Notes: a model not told the origin generated them from the letters alone. 64,000 nucleotides of DNA from JANQJA01 sp965267485 (GCA_965267485.1 OZ254080.1:1612001-1676000); one strand, 5' to 3'; shown: positions 16,544-25,136, counted from the stretch's first letter. Translations and numbers: made by a program.

Positions 16544-18050
16544 AATGTGCTTCCTCAGGATCATCGGCGAATACGCAGCGTTCCCGTGCCCACGCGCGCA
16601 GCGAGGCGATCTTCTCGGCCATGACGACCGAGAGCGGGTTTGTGTCGAGAATCGATTGCTCGACGTCCGCCTGATTGAGCGCGCCGTCGAGCGCGGCGAC
16701 GCGATACAGGGCTGAGACCACGGATTGTTCTATCTCGGCGCCGGAGAACCCCTCGGTCATGGTCGCGAGGCGGTCGAGGTCGAAGGCGGAGGGGGCTTCA
16801 TTGCGCCGTTGCAAGTGAATGGCAAAGATCTCGCGGCGGACACTGTGGCCGGGCAGGTCGACGAAAAAGATTTCGTCGAGGCGCCCCTTGCGCACCAGTT
16901 CGGGCGGCAAGCGCGAAATGTCGTTGCTGGTGGCGACGACGAATGCCTGACTGTCCCGCTCTGCCATCCAGGTGAGTAGCGTGCCCAGCACACGCTGCGA
17001 GATGCCCTGATCGTTGTCGGCTGTGCTGATGCCCTTTTCGATCTCATCGAGCCAGAGGACGCAGGGTGACATCATGTCGGCGAGCTTCAGTGCCTCGCGC
17101 AGATTGCGTTCCGTTTCGCCGAAGAACTTGTTGTAGAGCGAACCGAAGTCGAGGCGCAGCAGTGGCAGCGACCAGCTTCCGGCGACCGCCTTGGCCGCGA
17201 GGCTCTTGCCGCTGCCCTGAACACCTAGCAGCATGATGCCCTTTGGAGACTCGAGGCGTGGGTCGCCGCTGCTATCGAAGAATCGGCGGCGTTCGTCGAG
17301 CCAAGTCTTCAGGCGGCTGAGACCGCCGACCTCTGAAAACCTGGCTGTGTCGTACTCGAAGCTGAGCACGCCCTCCATATCCATCAATGCGAACTTGGCC
17401 TTGTTGACCTCCGGCAGATCGCTCTCGTCGATGGCGCCGTCGTCGTAGATCGCCCCCCTGACGAGTTGTCGGGCGTCCTGCAGGGAGACGCCCCGAAGGT
17501 TCGAGACGAGTCGGCGAAACGTCTCTGTGTCGCTGCGTACCGCGCGATTGCCACGGCTCTTCGACCAGGCGCTGGCCTCTTCCCTGACGAGGTTCATGAG
17601 TTGCTCCTCGGAGGGCATCGAGAGCTCGAACCGCGCGCTGTAGCGACGGAGTTCCTCGGGCAGCTGCAATCGGTGGCTGAGCAGTACGACGGTATGTCCA
17701 AGCCGCTGGTGCGCCATCGCGATCTCGCGCAGCAGGCGAATGTTGACCGGTTCATCCTTGAGCCATGGATGGAAGTCGCAGAGCACGAATATGCCGGGCT
17801 GGCGTTCGTCCGCCTTGATCTGGCGGAGCGCGGCTTCGGCATCGCAGGTCTCTGCGTCCTCCGGTAGTCCGCCGCCGAACGCGAGTCGCTGCAGGCCCTC
17901 GGTCACCGACCACACGTAGAGCGCAACGCCGCGCTTGACGGCGAGGCGAGTGATCATCTCGAGCACCCTCGGTTCTTCAAAGGACTCGATGACCAGCAGC
18001 GGTACCCTTGAGTCGAGCAGCAGTTCCAGATCGTTGAGGTCGGCAGTCAT
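16530..18050 (-). CDS. AAA+ ATPase, Ycf46-like
   Basis: A 506-residue cytoplasmic AAA ATPase. The N-terminal half, from LNDLELLLDSRVPLLVIES to about residue 240, is the non-catalytic domain seen in the cyanobacterial/plastid Ycf46 group. The C-terminal half is a Cdc48/FtsH-like module with Walker A GVQGSGKS, Walker B CVLWLDEIEKG, an arginine-finger region (RKGRLDEIFFVDLPG) and a helical lid. In the family this half remodels proteins or complexes, and Ycf46 itself has been linked to inorganic-carbon responses in cyanobacteria; the partner here is unknown. It starts 28 bases after the glycosylase stop and abuts the Nudix gene. Confidence 0.85.
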   Translation of the reverse strand: MTADLNDLELLLDSRVPLLVIESFEEPRVLEMITRLAVKRGVALYVWSVTEGLQRLAFGGGLPEDAETCDAEAALRQIKADERQPGIFVLCDFHPWLKDEPVNIRLLREIAMAHQRLGHTVVLLSHRLQLPEELRRYSARFELSMPSEEQLMNLVREEASAWSKSRGNRAVRSDTETFRRLVSNLRGVSLQDARQLVRGAIYDDGAIDESDLPEVNKAKFALMDMEGVLSFEYDTARFSEVGGLSRLKTWLDERRRFFDSSGDPRLESPKGIMLLGVQGSGKSLAAKAVAGSWSLPLLRLDFGSLYNKFFGETERNLREALKLADMMSPCVLWLDEIEKGISTADNDQGISQRVLGTLLTWMAERDSQAFVVATSNDISRLPPELVRKGRLDEIFFVDLPGHSVRREIFAIHLQRRNEAPSAFDLDRLATMTEGFSGAEIEQSVVSALYRVAALDGALNQADVEQSILDTNPLSVVMAEKIASLRAWARERCVFADDPEEAHYESD

Positions 18051-18078
18051 GGCGACCAGATTATGTGGCCCTTACGGA

Positions 18079-18963
18079 CTAGTCCAGATCTTCGAGACGT
18101 TTGGGCCAGTCCTGTTTCAGCAGACGCGACAGGGCACGGTCGGCGAGCAGGTTCCCCTGGTTCTGGCACTCTGCGCAGTAGTTGCATTCGTTCGTTGCGT
18201 AGCGAATGCGCTGGACCGGCTTGCCGCAGTCCGGACAGGGTTGCTTGTACTTGCCGTGAACTGCCATGTCTTCGTGAAACGCTGTCACCTTCGACGGAAA
18301 CGCGTCGCCCGCGCGTTCACGCAGGCGATTCGTCCAGTCGTCGAGCACGTCGCGAGACGCATCGAACAGGCGCGACCATTCGTCGCGCTCCAGTTTCGCA
18401 GTCTGCTTCATCGGCGACAGCCTCGCCCGGTGCAGGATTTCGTCAGAGTAGGCATTGCCGATGCCGGCGATGTAATGCTGGTCGGTGAGTGCGCGTTTGA
18501 GCGTGTGGTTGCGTCTCGTGAGTGCAGCGATGAATCCGTCGAGGTCGAGGGTCGAGAGTTCGGCGCCGCCCGCATCAAGCTCGCGCAGGCTGGCGTCACC
18601 GCTCACCAGATGTACCGAGGCGCGATGCTTCTGGCTCGCCTCGGTGAGAACGAGGCTGCCGGATTCGAAATCGAATGCCATGAGTCCGACGCGGGCCGGA
18701 ATACGGCTGCCGGTGTCGAGCCAGCGGAGGCGGCCGGCAACCATGAGGTGAATCACGATATGCAGGTCGTGCTCGAAAGAGAGCACGAGGCGTTTGCCCA
18801 TTCGATGAAATGACAGCGGCCGGGCACCGGTAAATGCTTCGGGCGCCGGCTCGACGGTACGGAGCACGAAGGGACTCGCGATGCGCATAGCGGTCAGGGG
18901 CACGTTCGCGATGCGCGACTCGAGCGCTTCGAGGTAGATCGTGAGATCGGGGAGTTCCGGCAT
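18079..18963 (-). CDS. Fpg/Nei-family DNA glycosylase
   Basis: A 294-residue bifunctional base-excision glycosylase/AP lyase. The mature N-terminus PELPDLTIYLEALE supplies the catalytic Pro and adjacent Glu. The helix-two-turn-helix region contains IAGIGNAYSDEILHRARLSP. The C-terminal zinc finger shows CPDCGKPVQRI and CNYCAECQ. The DLTIY at positions 5-9 differs from MutM (PEVET) and looks closer to a Nei-like branch, so substrates may be oxidised pyrimidines as well as 8-oxoguanine. It leads a minus-strand group with the AAA ATPase and Nudix genes. It is divergent from the tiny membrane protein at 19026. Confidence 0.9.
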   Translation of the reverse strand: MPELPDLTIYLEALESRIANVPLTAMRIASPFVLRTVEPAPEAFTGARPLSFHRMGKRLVLSFEHDLHIVIHLMVAGRLRWLDTGSRIPARVGLMAFDFESGSLVLTEASQKHRASVHLVSGDASLRELDAGGAELSTLDLDGFIAALTRRNHTLKRALTDQHYIAGIGNAYSDEILHRARLSPMKQTAKLERDEWSRLFDASRDVLDDWTNRLRERAGDAFPSKVTAFHEDMAVHGKYKQPCPDCGKPVQRIRYATNECNYCAECQNQGNLLADRALSRLLKQDWPKRLEDLD

Positions 18964-19025
18964 TGCGGTGTTGACCCATGTGTCAATTTCGTTAAATTTG
19001 ACCAGAAAGAGAGAGGGAGAACACC

Positions 19026-19139
19026 ATGGCTGTATTCAACGACGAAGATTCGCAGACCGTACGGTCCCTGATGATGACGATGGGGGGCTTTGCGCTCCTG
19101 ACCTTCATCCTGATCTGCGGCGCGCTGGTCATCGCCTGA
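19026..19139 (+). CDS. 37-residue single-pass membrane protein
   Basis: A very short gene with a good AGAGGGAGA ribosome-binding site eight bases before its ATG. The product has an acidic hydrophilic start (MAVFNDEDSQTVRSL), then one hydrophobic helix of about 20 residues (GGFALLTFILICGALVIA) running to the C-terminus. I do not recognise a named family. Its clean start, membrane-helix composition and its position filling an otherwise empty interval make it likely real. It sits upstream of the LytS-type kinase gene on the same strand, but 108 bases separate them, so co-transcription is uncertain. Confidence 0.6.
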   Translation: MAVFNDEDSQTVRSLMMTMGGFALLTFILICGALVIA

Positions 19140-19200
19140 GCGGGCCCGGGGCGTCCTGACCGTCGGCCCTGCGCACGATTCGTCGGCGTAGTGCCGGCTT

Positions 19201-19239
19201 TATCGCATCCCGCCGCGGGCGCGGGCCTGTTGCGATAAT
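19201..19239 (+). promoter_or_regulatory. Inverted repeat and -10-like element before the LytS-type kinase
   Basis: TATCGCA (19201-19207) and TGCGATA (19231-19237) form perfect 7-bp arms. The second arm overlaps GATAAT (19234-19239), a good -10 match only eight bases before the ATG at 19248. No ribosome-binding sequence lies between. This suggests either a very short or leaderless mRNA with a regulator site over the promoter, or chance. Confidence 0.35.
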
Positions 19240-19247
19240 CTGCCATC

Positions 19248-20297
19248 ATGCAGGACGACAACCTTCGGCCCTATCATTCGGATCGCCAGACCTCAGGCGT
19301 CGCGCAGCAGCTTCGTGACTTTGGCTTTACCGCGGCAATCTGTGTCGTCATTGCCGCCGTCATCTGGGGGTTGGGCGGCGCTGCGTTTCTCGAGGCGCTG
19401 GCTTTCTCCATACCGATCGGGCTTTCGACCCATCTCTTTACGCGCATCGGCATGTTGCGCTTTCCGCACACCCACATCGGGCTGATCTGGGCGATTACCG
19501 TTCCGGCCGGCGTGATCGCGGGCATCGCGGCGGGCGGCCTCATCCTCGGTATTCCGCTCGCGGACCTTGCGAAGCAGGGCACACCCTTCGGCAGTTTCAT
19601 CATCGCGCTCGCGGCAACCTACGTCTTCTATTCCTATTACACGATGAACGAGATGCGGGAGCGGCTGCGAGCCCAGGAAGTCTCCCGGCTTCGCTCTGAC
19701 AAGCGCCTTGTCGAGACGCGGATGCGGCTCTTGCAGTCGCAGATTGAACCGCACTTCCTGTTCAACACGCTCTCGAACGTGCTCAGTCTCGTGCGGACAG
19801 ATCCGTCCCGTGCCGAGGACATGCTGCAGCAGTTGACGCGATTCCTGCGGGCGTCCCTCCAGCGTAGTCGTGAGGATCGCTCCAGCGTTCAGGATGAACT
19901 CGATCTCGTGGACAGTTACCTCGCCATTCTGAAGATTCGTATGGGGGAGCGTCTTGAATATGAAATCTCGACCTTTGACGGGGCGGCCGACGTACCCCTG
20001 TCTCCGCTGGTATTGCAGCCGATCGTCGAAAATGCCGTGATCCACGGGCTCGAACCGCTCGAACGTGGAGGCCGCATCGATGTGAAAGCCGAACTCGATG
20101 GGGACAGCGTGCTGCTGACGGTCGAGGATACCGGCGCTGGTCTCGGCGACGCGAGCGCAAGCAGCGGGTTCGGCCTCTCCAACGTTCGCGAGCGCCTCGG
20201 CATGTTGTACGGTGAAGATGCGAGGCTCGAATTCTCGCAAGTCGAACCGAGCGGTCTCAGGGTGAGAGCCTGGATTCCGAAGCGGGTGCAATCATGA
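19248..20297 (+). CDS. LytS/AlgZ-type membrane sensor histidine kinase
   Basis: A 349-residue kinase with about four membrane helices in residues 25-130 (LRDFGFTAAICVVIAAVIWG onward) and a short coiled linker. The His_kinase domain follows with the phospho-acceptor in LQSQIEPHFLFNTLSNVL. The ATP-binding part shows LVLQPIVENAVIHGLEP (N box) and DTGAGLG (G box). This is the class paired with LytTR regulators, and the partner gene follows with an ATGA overlap. The stimulus is unknown. No Shine-Dalgarno sequence is visible before the ATG. Confidence 0.9.
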   Translation: MQDDNLRPYHSDRQTSGVAQQLRDFGFTAAICVVIAAVIWGLGGAAFLEALAFSIPIGLSTHLFTRIGMLRFPHTHIGLIWAITVPAGVIAGIAAGGLILGIPLADLAKQGTPFGSFIIALAATYVFYSYYTMNEMRERLRAQEVSRLRSDKRLVETRMRLLQSQIEPHFLFNTLSNVLSLVRTDPSRAEDMLQQLTRFLRASLQRSREDRSSVQDELDLVDSYLAILKIRMGERLEYEISTFDGAADVPLSPLVLQPIVENAVIHGLEPLERGGRIDVKAELDGDSVLLTVEDTGAGLGDASASSGFGLSNVRERLGMLYGEDARLEFSQVEPSGLRVRAWIPKRVQS

Positions 20298-21043
20298 GCC
20301 ACCCGACGGCAGTGATTGCCGATGACGAGCAGCATCTGCGCGATTACCTGTGCCGAAAGCTGGCGGAAGTCTGGCCCGAACTGGGGATCGTCGCGCAGGC
20401 GGCCAATGGTCGCGAGGCGCTTGCCGCCATCAATGAGTTCGATCCCGATTTCGCGCTCCTCGATATCCGGATGCCCGGTCTGTCGGGGCTCGACGTGGCA
20501 GCGCAACTCGAGACAGACACCCGCGTCGTCTTCATCACCGCGTTTGACCAATACGCAATCGAGGCATTTGATCGTGCGGCCGTGGATTATCTCCTCAAGC
20601 CGGTCGACGACGACCGGCTGTTGCGGACGGTGACGCGACTGAAGGATTCGCTCGCCGGCGATCCGGGTGCGGCCGCGGTGCGGGAGGCGATCAATCGGCT
20701 GACCGGCAGCGAACCGCGCTATCTCAACTGGATCAAGGTGGGCCAATCAGGCGAGACCCGGATTGTGCCGGTAGACGAGATTGCCTTCTTCAAGGCCGAA
20801 CACAAGTACACGACGGTTGGCACGGCGGGTGGGTCCATGTTGATTCGTCGCTCGATCAGGGAACTGGAGGCGGAACTTGATCCCGCGGTGTTCTGGCGCG
20901 TTCACCGCAGCACGCTGGTGAACGTTCGTTTTATCGAGGTTGCCCGTCGGGATCTCCGCGGGCGCTTCACGCTCACGCTGCGAGGTATGCCGGAGACGCT
21001 CAGGGTCTCGGATACCTACGCCCATCTCTTTCGCCAGATGTAG
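20294..21043 (+). CDS. LytTR-family response regulator
   Basis: A 249-residue two-component regulator. The REC domain spans residues 5-115, with acidic residues in VIADDEQHL, the phospho-acceptor Asp in PDFALLDIRMPGLSG, the TAFDQYA switch and LLKPVDDDR. A LytTR DNA-binding domain follows from about 145 to 245 (VPVDEIAFFKAEHKYTTV, then FWRVHRSTLVNVRFI and RVSDTYAHLFRQM). LytTR proteins bind paired direct repeats; the targets are not evident here. Its start overlaps the kinase stop, so the two are translationally coupled and form an AlgZ/AlgR- or YehUT-like pair. Confidence 0.92.
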   Translation: MSHPTAVIADDEQHLRDYLCRKLAEVWPELGIVAQAANGREALAAINEFDPDFALLDIRMPGLSGLDVAAQLETDTRVVFITAFDQYAIEAFDRAAVDYLLKPVDDDRLLRTVTRLKDSLAGDPGAAAVREAINRLTGSEPRYLNWIKVGQSGETRIVPVDEIAFFKAEHKYTTVGTAGGSMLIRRSIRELEAELDPAVFWRVHRSTLVNVRFIEVARRDLRGRFTLTLRGMPETLRVSDTYAHLFRQM

Positions 21044-21048
21044 GTACT

Positions 21049-21088
21049 GAGGGTCCCGGGAACCCTCTGTCCTTTAGCTCGTCTAAAG
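21049..21088 (+). terminator. Two tandem stem-loops after the LytTR gene
   Basis: GAGGGT/ACCCTC (21049-21054 and 21062-21067) and CTTTAG/CTAAAG (21072-21077 and 21083-21088) form two adjacent hairpins just after the regulator stop. There is no clear T-tract, so they are weak terminator candidates separating the two-component operon from rpoH. Confidence 0.35.
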
Positions 21089-21131
21089 AGGACTGCGCGA
21101 TCGCGTGAAATTGATTCAGGTCAATAGACCC

Positions 21132-21162
21132 CTTGAATTTTCGGAGAACGCGCCGATATAAG
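21132..21162 (+). promoter_or_regulatory. Likely rpoH promoter
   Basis: TTGAAT (21133-21138) and TATAAG (21157-21162) are 18 bases apart and could be a sigma70 promoter. The same stretch also reads CTTGAA, 15 bases, CCGATATA, which resembles the sigma32 consensus (CTTGAA, then CCCATNTA), so rpoH autoregulation is possible. The predicted start lies about 65 bases before the rpoH ATG. Confidence 0.5.
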
Positions 21163-21233
21163 GAACAAAGTTGCGCGCCGTGACTCTAAGTTACTGTAAT
21201 CGCAAAGAAAGTCTTTAAGGGAGAGCAAACACG

Positions 21234-22100
21234 ATGACAGCATTGACTGCCCGGAACTATCTGCCCGCGCTCAGCGGTGATGGGCTGCAGGGCTACCTTG
21301 ATGCAGTGCATCAAATCCCGATCCTGACGCAGGAAGAGGAAGTCGCCTTGTTTCGCCAGTTCCAGGAGGAACAGGATCTCGATGCCGCGCGCCAGATCGT
21401 CATGTCGCACCTGCGTTATGTCGTATACGTCGCCCGTAGCTACAGCGGTTACGGATTGCCGCTCGAGGATCTGATCCAGCAGGGCAACGTCGGCCTGATG
21501 AAGTCGGTGAAGAAATTCGATGTCAGCCACGGCGTCCGCTTGATCTCGTTCGCCGTGCACTGGATCAAGGCAGAAATTCACGAGTTCATCCTGAAGAACT
21601 GGAAGATCGTCAAGGTTGCGACCACGAAGGCCCAGCGCAAGCTGTTCTTCAATCTGCGCAAGGCCAAGAGCCGACTGGGCTGGTTCAGTCGCGACGAGGT
21701 GGAGCAGGTCGCTGCCGACCTCGGCGTAAAGCCTGAGGAAGTGCTCGAGATGGAGTCCCGGCTCTCGAACCATGACCAGGCGTTCGATCTGAATGACGAT
21801 GATGACGAGGACAGCGGGTACGTTGGTCCGGTGACCTACCTGAGTCACGGTGAAACGGAAGACCCTGCCTGGATCGCTGCGGACGAAGAGATTGAAGCAC
21901 GCCAGTCCAGCGGACTGACCGAAGCACTCAAGTCGCTCGACCCGCGCTCTCGCGATATCGTCGAGAGCCGCTGGCTGCAGGATGACAAGATGGGCCTGAA
22001 GGAACTCGCCGAACGCTACGGCGTCTCAATGGAGCGCATCCGGCAGATCGAGGCCAAGGCGTTCGAGAAAATGCAACCCTATCTGGCGGACGCAGCCTGA
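21234..22100 (+). CDS. rpoH: RNA polymerase heat-shock sigma factor RpoH (sigma32)
   Basis: A 288-residue sigma factor of the usual RpoH length. Region 1.2 starts with LQGYLDAVHQIPILTQEEE. Region 2 contains LPLEDLIQQGNVGLMKSVKKFD and the promoter-melting LISFAVHWIKAEIHEFIL. The RpoH box around QRKLFFNLRKAK is present, which separates it from RpoS and RpoD. Region 4.2 ends with ERYGVSMERIRQIEAKAFEKM. It should direct chaperone and protease gene expression after heat or protein stress. An AGGGAGAG ribosome-binding site precedes the ATG. A strong intrinsic terminator follows. Confidence 0.96.
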   Translation: MTALTARNYLPALSGDGLQGYLDAVHQIPILTQEEEVALFRQFQEEQDLDAARQIVMSHLRYVVYVARSYSGYGLPLEDLIQQGNVGLMKSVKKFDVSHGVRLISFAVHWIKAEIHEFILKNWKIVKVATTKAQRKLFFNLRKAKSRLGWFSRDEVEQVAADLGVKPEEVLEMESRLSNHDQAFDLNDDDDEDSGYVGPVTYLSHGETEDPAWIAADEEIEARQSSGLTEALKSLDPRSRDIVESRWLQDDKMGLKELAERYGVSMERIRQIEAKAFEKMQPYLADAA

Positions 22101-22126
22101 AAACAGTTTCCCCCTTTGGTGGATTG

Positions 22127-22155
22127 AAAAGCGGCACCCAGTGCCGCTTTTTTTT
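22127..22155 (+). terminator. Intrinsic terminator of rpoH
   Basis: AAAAGCGGCAC, a CCA loop, and GTGCCGCTTTT form a strong G/C-rich hairpin that runs into eight consecutive T residues, 26 bases after the rpoH stop. The A-tract/T-tract symmetry would also let it work on the other strand. Confidence 0.93.
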
Positions 22156-22196
22156 GCTATGTTATCGGGCTTGAGGGGACAACAAGAGGGATATCG

Positions 22197-23606
22197 ATGG
22201 CTGAAGTACAAGCCACCGATGGACGCGCTGCGGCCGCGTCGCAAGGATTGCCGCACATCACACGATCCCAGGCGTGGATCTACGGTTCCATCAGCCTGCC
22301 GCTGGCTATCATGTCCTACCCGCTCGGGGTCTGGATTCCGCGACTCTACTCGACCGAAGTCGGTGTTTCGCTGGCGCTGATCGGCGCTGTCTTTTTTGCG
22401 GCCGCGATCTTCGATGCCATTTCTGACCCGCTCATGGGTCACTTCAGCGACAAGCTTCGTACGCGGTGGGGTCGCCGCCGGCCCTGGATCGCGATCGGCG
22501 TACCGGTCTATGCCTTCGTGGTGTGGATGCTGCTGAACCCCGGCGAGGGGGCGACCATTGTCTATCTCGCCACGTTCTTTCTGCTGCTGCGCGCGTCTAC
22601 GACAATTCTGGGGCTGCCTTACGCGGCCTGGGGCGCCGAACTCAGTGGTGAGTACCACACCCGTACCATGATCCAGTCAGCACGGGAAAAGTACGTGCTG
22701 ATCGGGCTGATGACCGCAAGTGGCATCGTCGTCATCTCGGAGGAAATCGCCGGGCGCACCGACGCGGGATACGTACTCAGCAATTTTGGCTGGGTCATTG
22801 TCACGATCCTGCCGCTGACGGCGATGCTGGTGCTGATGAAAGTGCCGGAGGTGCCATCCTTCAATGCGCCGGACGTGTCCTTCAAGGATGGCCTGAAGCG
22901 CATGTACAAGAACAAGCTGTTTGCTCGCCTGCTCGTGATCGAACTGCTCATCGCCGGTGGCGAAAACTTCCGGAACACGCTGTCGCTGTTCTTCGTGCAG
23001 GACTACATCGGCGCCGGACGCGTCGGTTACCTCTATGTCATCTATTTCGGCGTTGGTCTGGCGGCAATGCCGGTCTGGGACTGGATCGCGCGTCGGTACG
23101 GCAAGCATCAGTCTCTGGCGTGTGCGATGGTATTCGTCTCGATCGTTTCGGTCAGCGTGTTCCTGCTGGAACACGGGCAGGTCGTCGAGTTCTATGTGCT
23201 GTTCGCGCTCAAGGGATTCTGCTTCGGTGCGTTCGCGTACCTGCCGCGCGCGATGCTGGCCGACGTGGTCGATGTCGACACGATTCGTTCAGGCAATGCA
23301 CGTCCGGCAAGCTACTTCGCGATTCACGGCTTCATGACGAAGTGCGCGGCGTCTTTCGGCGGACTGTCACTGCCGATTCTCGCGCTGGTCGGCTACCAGA
23401 CCGATCCCGGTGTGACCAACGGCCCGGATCAGTTGATGTGGCTTGGCATTCTCTATGCCATCGTCCCGACCTCGGTGTTCATCGTCGCGCTGTATCTCTC
23501 GGTGACCTGGCCGCTGAATGCGGATGTTCACTCCAAGGTGCAGCGGATCGTGGCCAAACGTTATGCCCGGCAGATGGCAGTGAACGACGCCGGCAAGGAG
23601 GGGTGA
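22197..23606 (+). CDS. MFS transporter, GPH (sugar:cation symporter) family
   Basis: A 469-residue inner-membrane carrier with about twelve helices and GPH-family signatures: FDAISDPLMGHFSDKLRTRW followed by GRRRPWI in loop 2-3, LGLPYAAWGAELSGEYHTR, and the late ADVVDVDTIRSG element. It is a distant paralogue of the carrier at 1315-2772. The ATG follows an AGAGGGA ribosome-binding site. It shares a one-base gap with the DUF169 gene downstream, so the two form an operon; the substrate may be the organic acid or aromatic compound handled by that protein, but this is inference. Confidence 0.85.
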   Translation: MAEVQATDGRAAAASQGLPHITRSQAWIYGSISLPLAIMSYPLGVWIPRLYSTEVGVSLALIGAVFFAAAIFDAISDPLMGHFSDKLRTRWGRRRPWIAIGVPVYAFVVWMLLNPGEGATIVYLATFFLLLRASTTILGLPYAAWGAELSGEYHTRTMIQSAREKYVLIGLMTASGIVVISEEIAGRTDAGYVLSNFGWVIVTILPLTAMLVLMKVPEVPSFNAPDVSFKDGLKRMYKNKLFARLLVIELLIAGGENFRNTLSLFFVQDYIGAGRVGYLYVIYFGVGLAAMPVWDWIARRYGKHQSLACAMVFVSIVSVSVFLLEHGQVVEFYVLFALKGFCFGAFAYLPRAMLADVVDVDTIRSGNARPASYFAIHGFMTKCAASFGGLSLPILALVGYQTDPGVTNGPDQLMWLGILYAIVPTSVFIVALYLSVTWPLNADVHSKVQRIVAKRYARQMAVNDAGKEG

Positions 23607-23607
23607 C

Positions 23608-24396
23608 ATGAGTGACGGGATGATTGCGACAGACGAGACAGCACTCGACTGGGACGAAATTCTGGCGGGGCTGAATCAGTATCTTCGCCTGCGCACGACG
23701 CCGATCGGCATGAAGATGTTCAAGACTGCCGCCGAGATGGAGGCGATTCCCCGCATTCGACGCCCATCGGCGGTGCACGCGACCGATCAGATTGTGGGTC
23801 AGGCGGCACGTAACGGATGGACGGTTGGCGTCACGATGGATGATCTTGTCGGCGCACAATGCGGCGCCGTCATCGGCCTGCACCCGCGAGATGAGGAATG
23901 GCTGGAAGGCAAGCGTTACAAGGGCGTCTGGTACGCCACCGACGAGGATGCCGCTGCGCATCAGGCGTCGATGGACCTGCTCGAATACGGCAAGTACGAG
24001 GCGATGGCCGTCAGTCCACTGTCGTCGAAGCGTCTCGATCCGCCTGATATCTGCCTGATTTACGCGACGCCGGCGCAGATGATTCTCTTCATCAACGGTC
24101 TGCAGTGGACGGGTTACAGGAAGCTCGAATGGGGCTGCGTCGGTGAGTCAGCCTGCGCCGACTCCTGGGGCAGGGCGCTCAAGACCGGCGAGCCCAGCCT
24201 GTCGATTCCGTGCTTTGCCGAGCGCCGATACGGCGGCGTCATGGAAGACGAACTGCTCATGGCGATCCCGCCGGCGTTTCTGCCAAAGGTCATCAAGGGC
24301 CTCGCCGCGTTGTCGTCCAACGGTCTCCGTTATCCGATCCCGCCCTACGGCGTAAACAACGACGTACGCGCCGGGATGGGCGTCAGCTACGACTGA
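23608..24396 (+). CDS. DUF169 domain protein
   Basis: A soluble 262-residue protein of the DUF169 group. Typical features are the opening LNQYLRLRTTPIGMKMF, a Cys-containing VGAQCGAVIGLHP segment, the central PDICLIYATPAQMILFINGL, and Cys residues in GCVGESACADSWG and SIPCFAERRYGG. The clustered cysteines suggest a metal or cofactor site, but the activity of DUF169 proteins is unknown to me. Its ATG comes one base after the MFS stop, and it overlaps the convergent NTF2-like gene by 10 bases. Confidence 0.78.
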   Translation: MSDGMIATDETALDWDEILAGLNQYLRLRTTPIGMKMFKTAAEMEAIPRIRRPSAVHATDQIVGQAARNGWTVGVTMDDLVGAQCGAVIGLHPRDEEWLEGKRYKGVWYATDEDAAAHQASMDLLEYGKYEAMAVSPLSSKRLDPPDICLIYATPAQMILFINGLQWTGYRKLEWGCVGESACADSWGRALKTGEPSLSIPCFAERRYGGVMEDELLMAIPPAFLPKVIKGLAALSSNGLRYPIPPYGVNNDVRAGMGVSYD

Positions 24397-25136
24397 TCGC
24401 GGTCAGCGGGATCGAGCAACGAGATGGCCTGGATCCCGAGGTGATCGTCCCGCAGCGTCACGTTGATCACGGCCTGCATCGGCTTGTCGTCGACCTTGAG
24501 TTCGGCGGCGACATTGATGCTTCGCAGTCCGGATTGCACCGACATCATCGAGTCTATGGTGATGCTCGAAAACGTCGGCGCATATCCTGAAGCATCCGGC
24601 GTTTCGTCGAGTGCGCCCACGTTGATCGCGAAGAAGGGGTAGTTGATGAGTTCAGAGGCCGCCTCGCGATAGCCGTTGGTGATGTGCAGGGCCCAGGTTT
24701 CGATGAGTTTGAACGAGCGTGCTTCCATGCCTGAGGTATCCTCATCGCCCGGAAAGTCTGCAGAGAAACGCGACTGTACTCCCCAGCCGGTGTCGTCTCT
24801 GGTGACGATGTAGACCACCGGGTTCGTCAGGATCTTTTCGCCGTTCGCGTTGTAGCGACTCCACTGGCCGACCACATGGATCTTCGTCGCCGAGGTGTGC
24901 AGTACCTGTTTGTAGTCCCATTCGCTGTGATCCCAGCCCGAAGCGACGACCTTGTCGAAGTCGACCCGCGAAATGTACTCGTCCGCATCGGCGGCAACCA
25001 GAATGGGGCCGCGCGGTGCCGGTCTTACATGAGGGAAGTTCAGCGAGCCGGCCCAGGCGACGGGGTCGCGGCTGTTCCAGGTCGTGATGAATTTGTCGAC
25101 GGCGTCGAGGCCGATTTTCTCGAGTTCTGCGGTCAT
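24387..25136 (-). CDS. NTF2/SnoaL-like protein of unknown function
   Basis: A 249-residue cytoplasmic protein. The first half looks like an NTF2/SnoaL cone fold (GLDAVDKFITTWNSRDPVAW, then WDYKQVLHTSATKIHVVGQW), as found in small-molecule isomerases, hydrolases and binding proteins. The second half is beta-rich and not recognised. There is no signal peptide. Its start codon overlaps the phosphotransferase stop (TGATG), so it is translated from the same mRNA. A small-molecule role together with that kinase is inferred only from this coupling. Confidence 0.6.
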   Translation of the reverse strand: MTAELEKIGLDAVDKFITTWNSRDPVAWAGSLNFPHVRPAPRGPILVAADADEYISRVDFDKVVASGWDHSEWDYKQVLHTSATKIHVVGQWSRYNANGEKILTNPVVYIVTRDDTGWGVQSRFSADFPGDEDTSGMEARSFKLIETWALHITNGYREAASELINYPFFAINVGALDETPDASGYAPTFSSITIDSMMSVQSGLRSINVAAELKVDDKPMQAVINVTLRDDHLGIQAISLLDPADRDQS

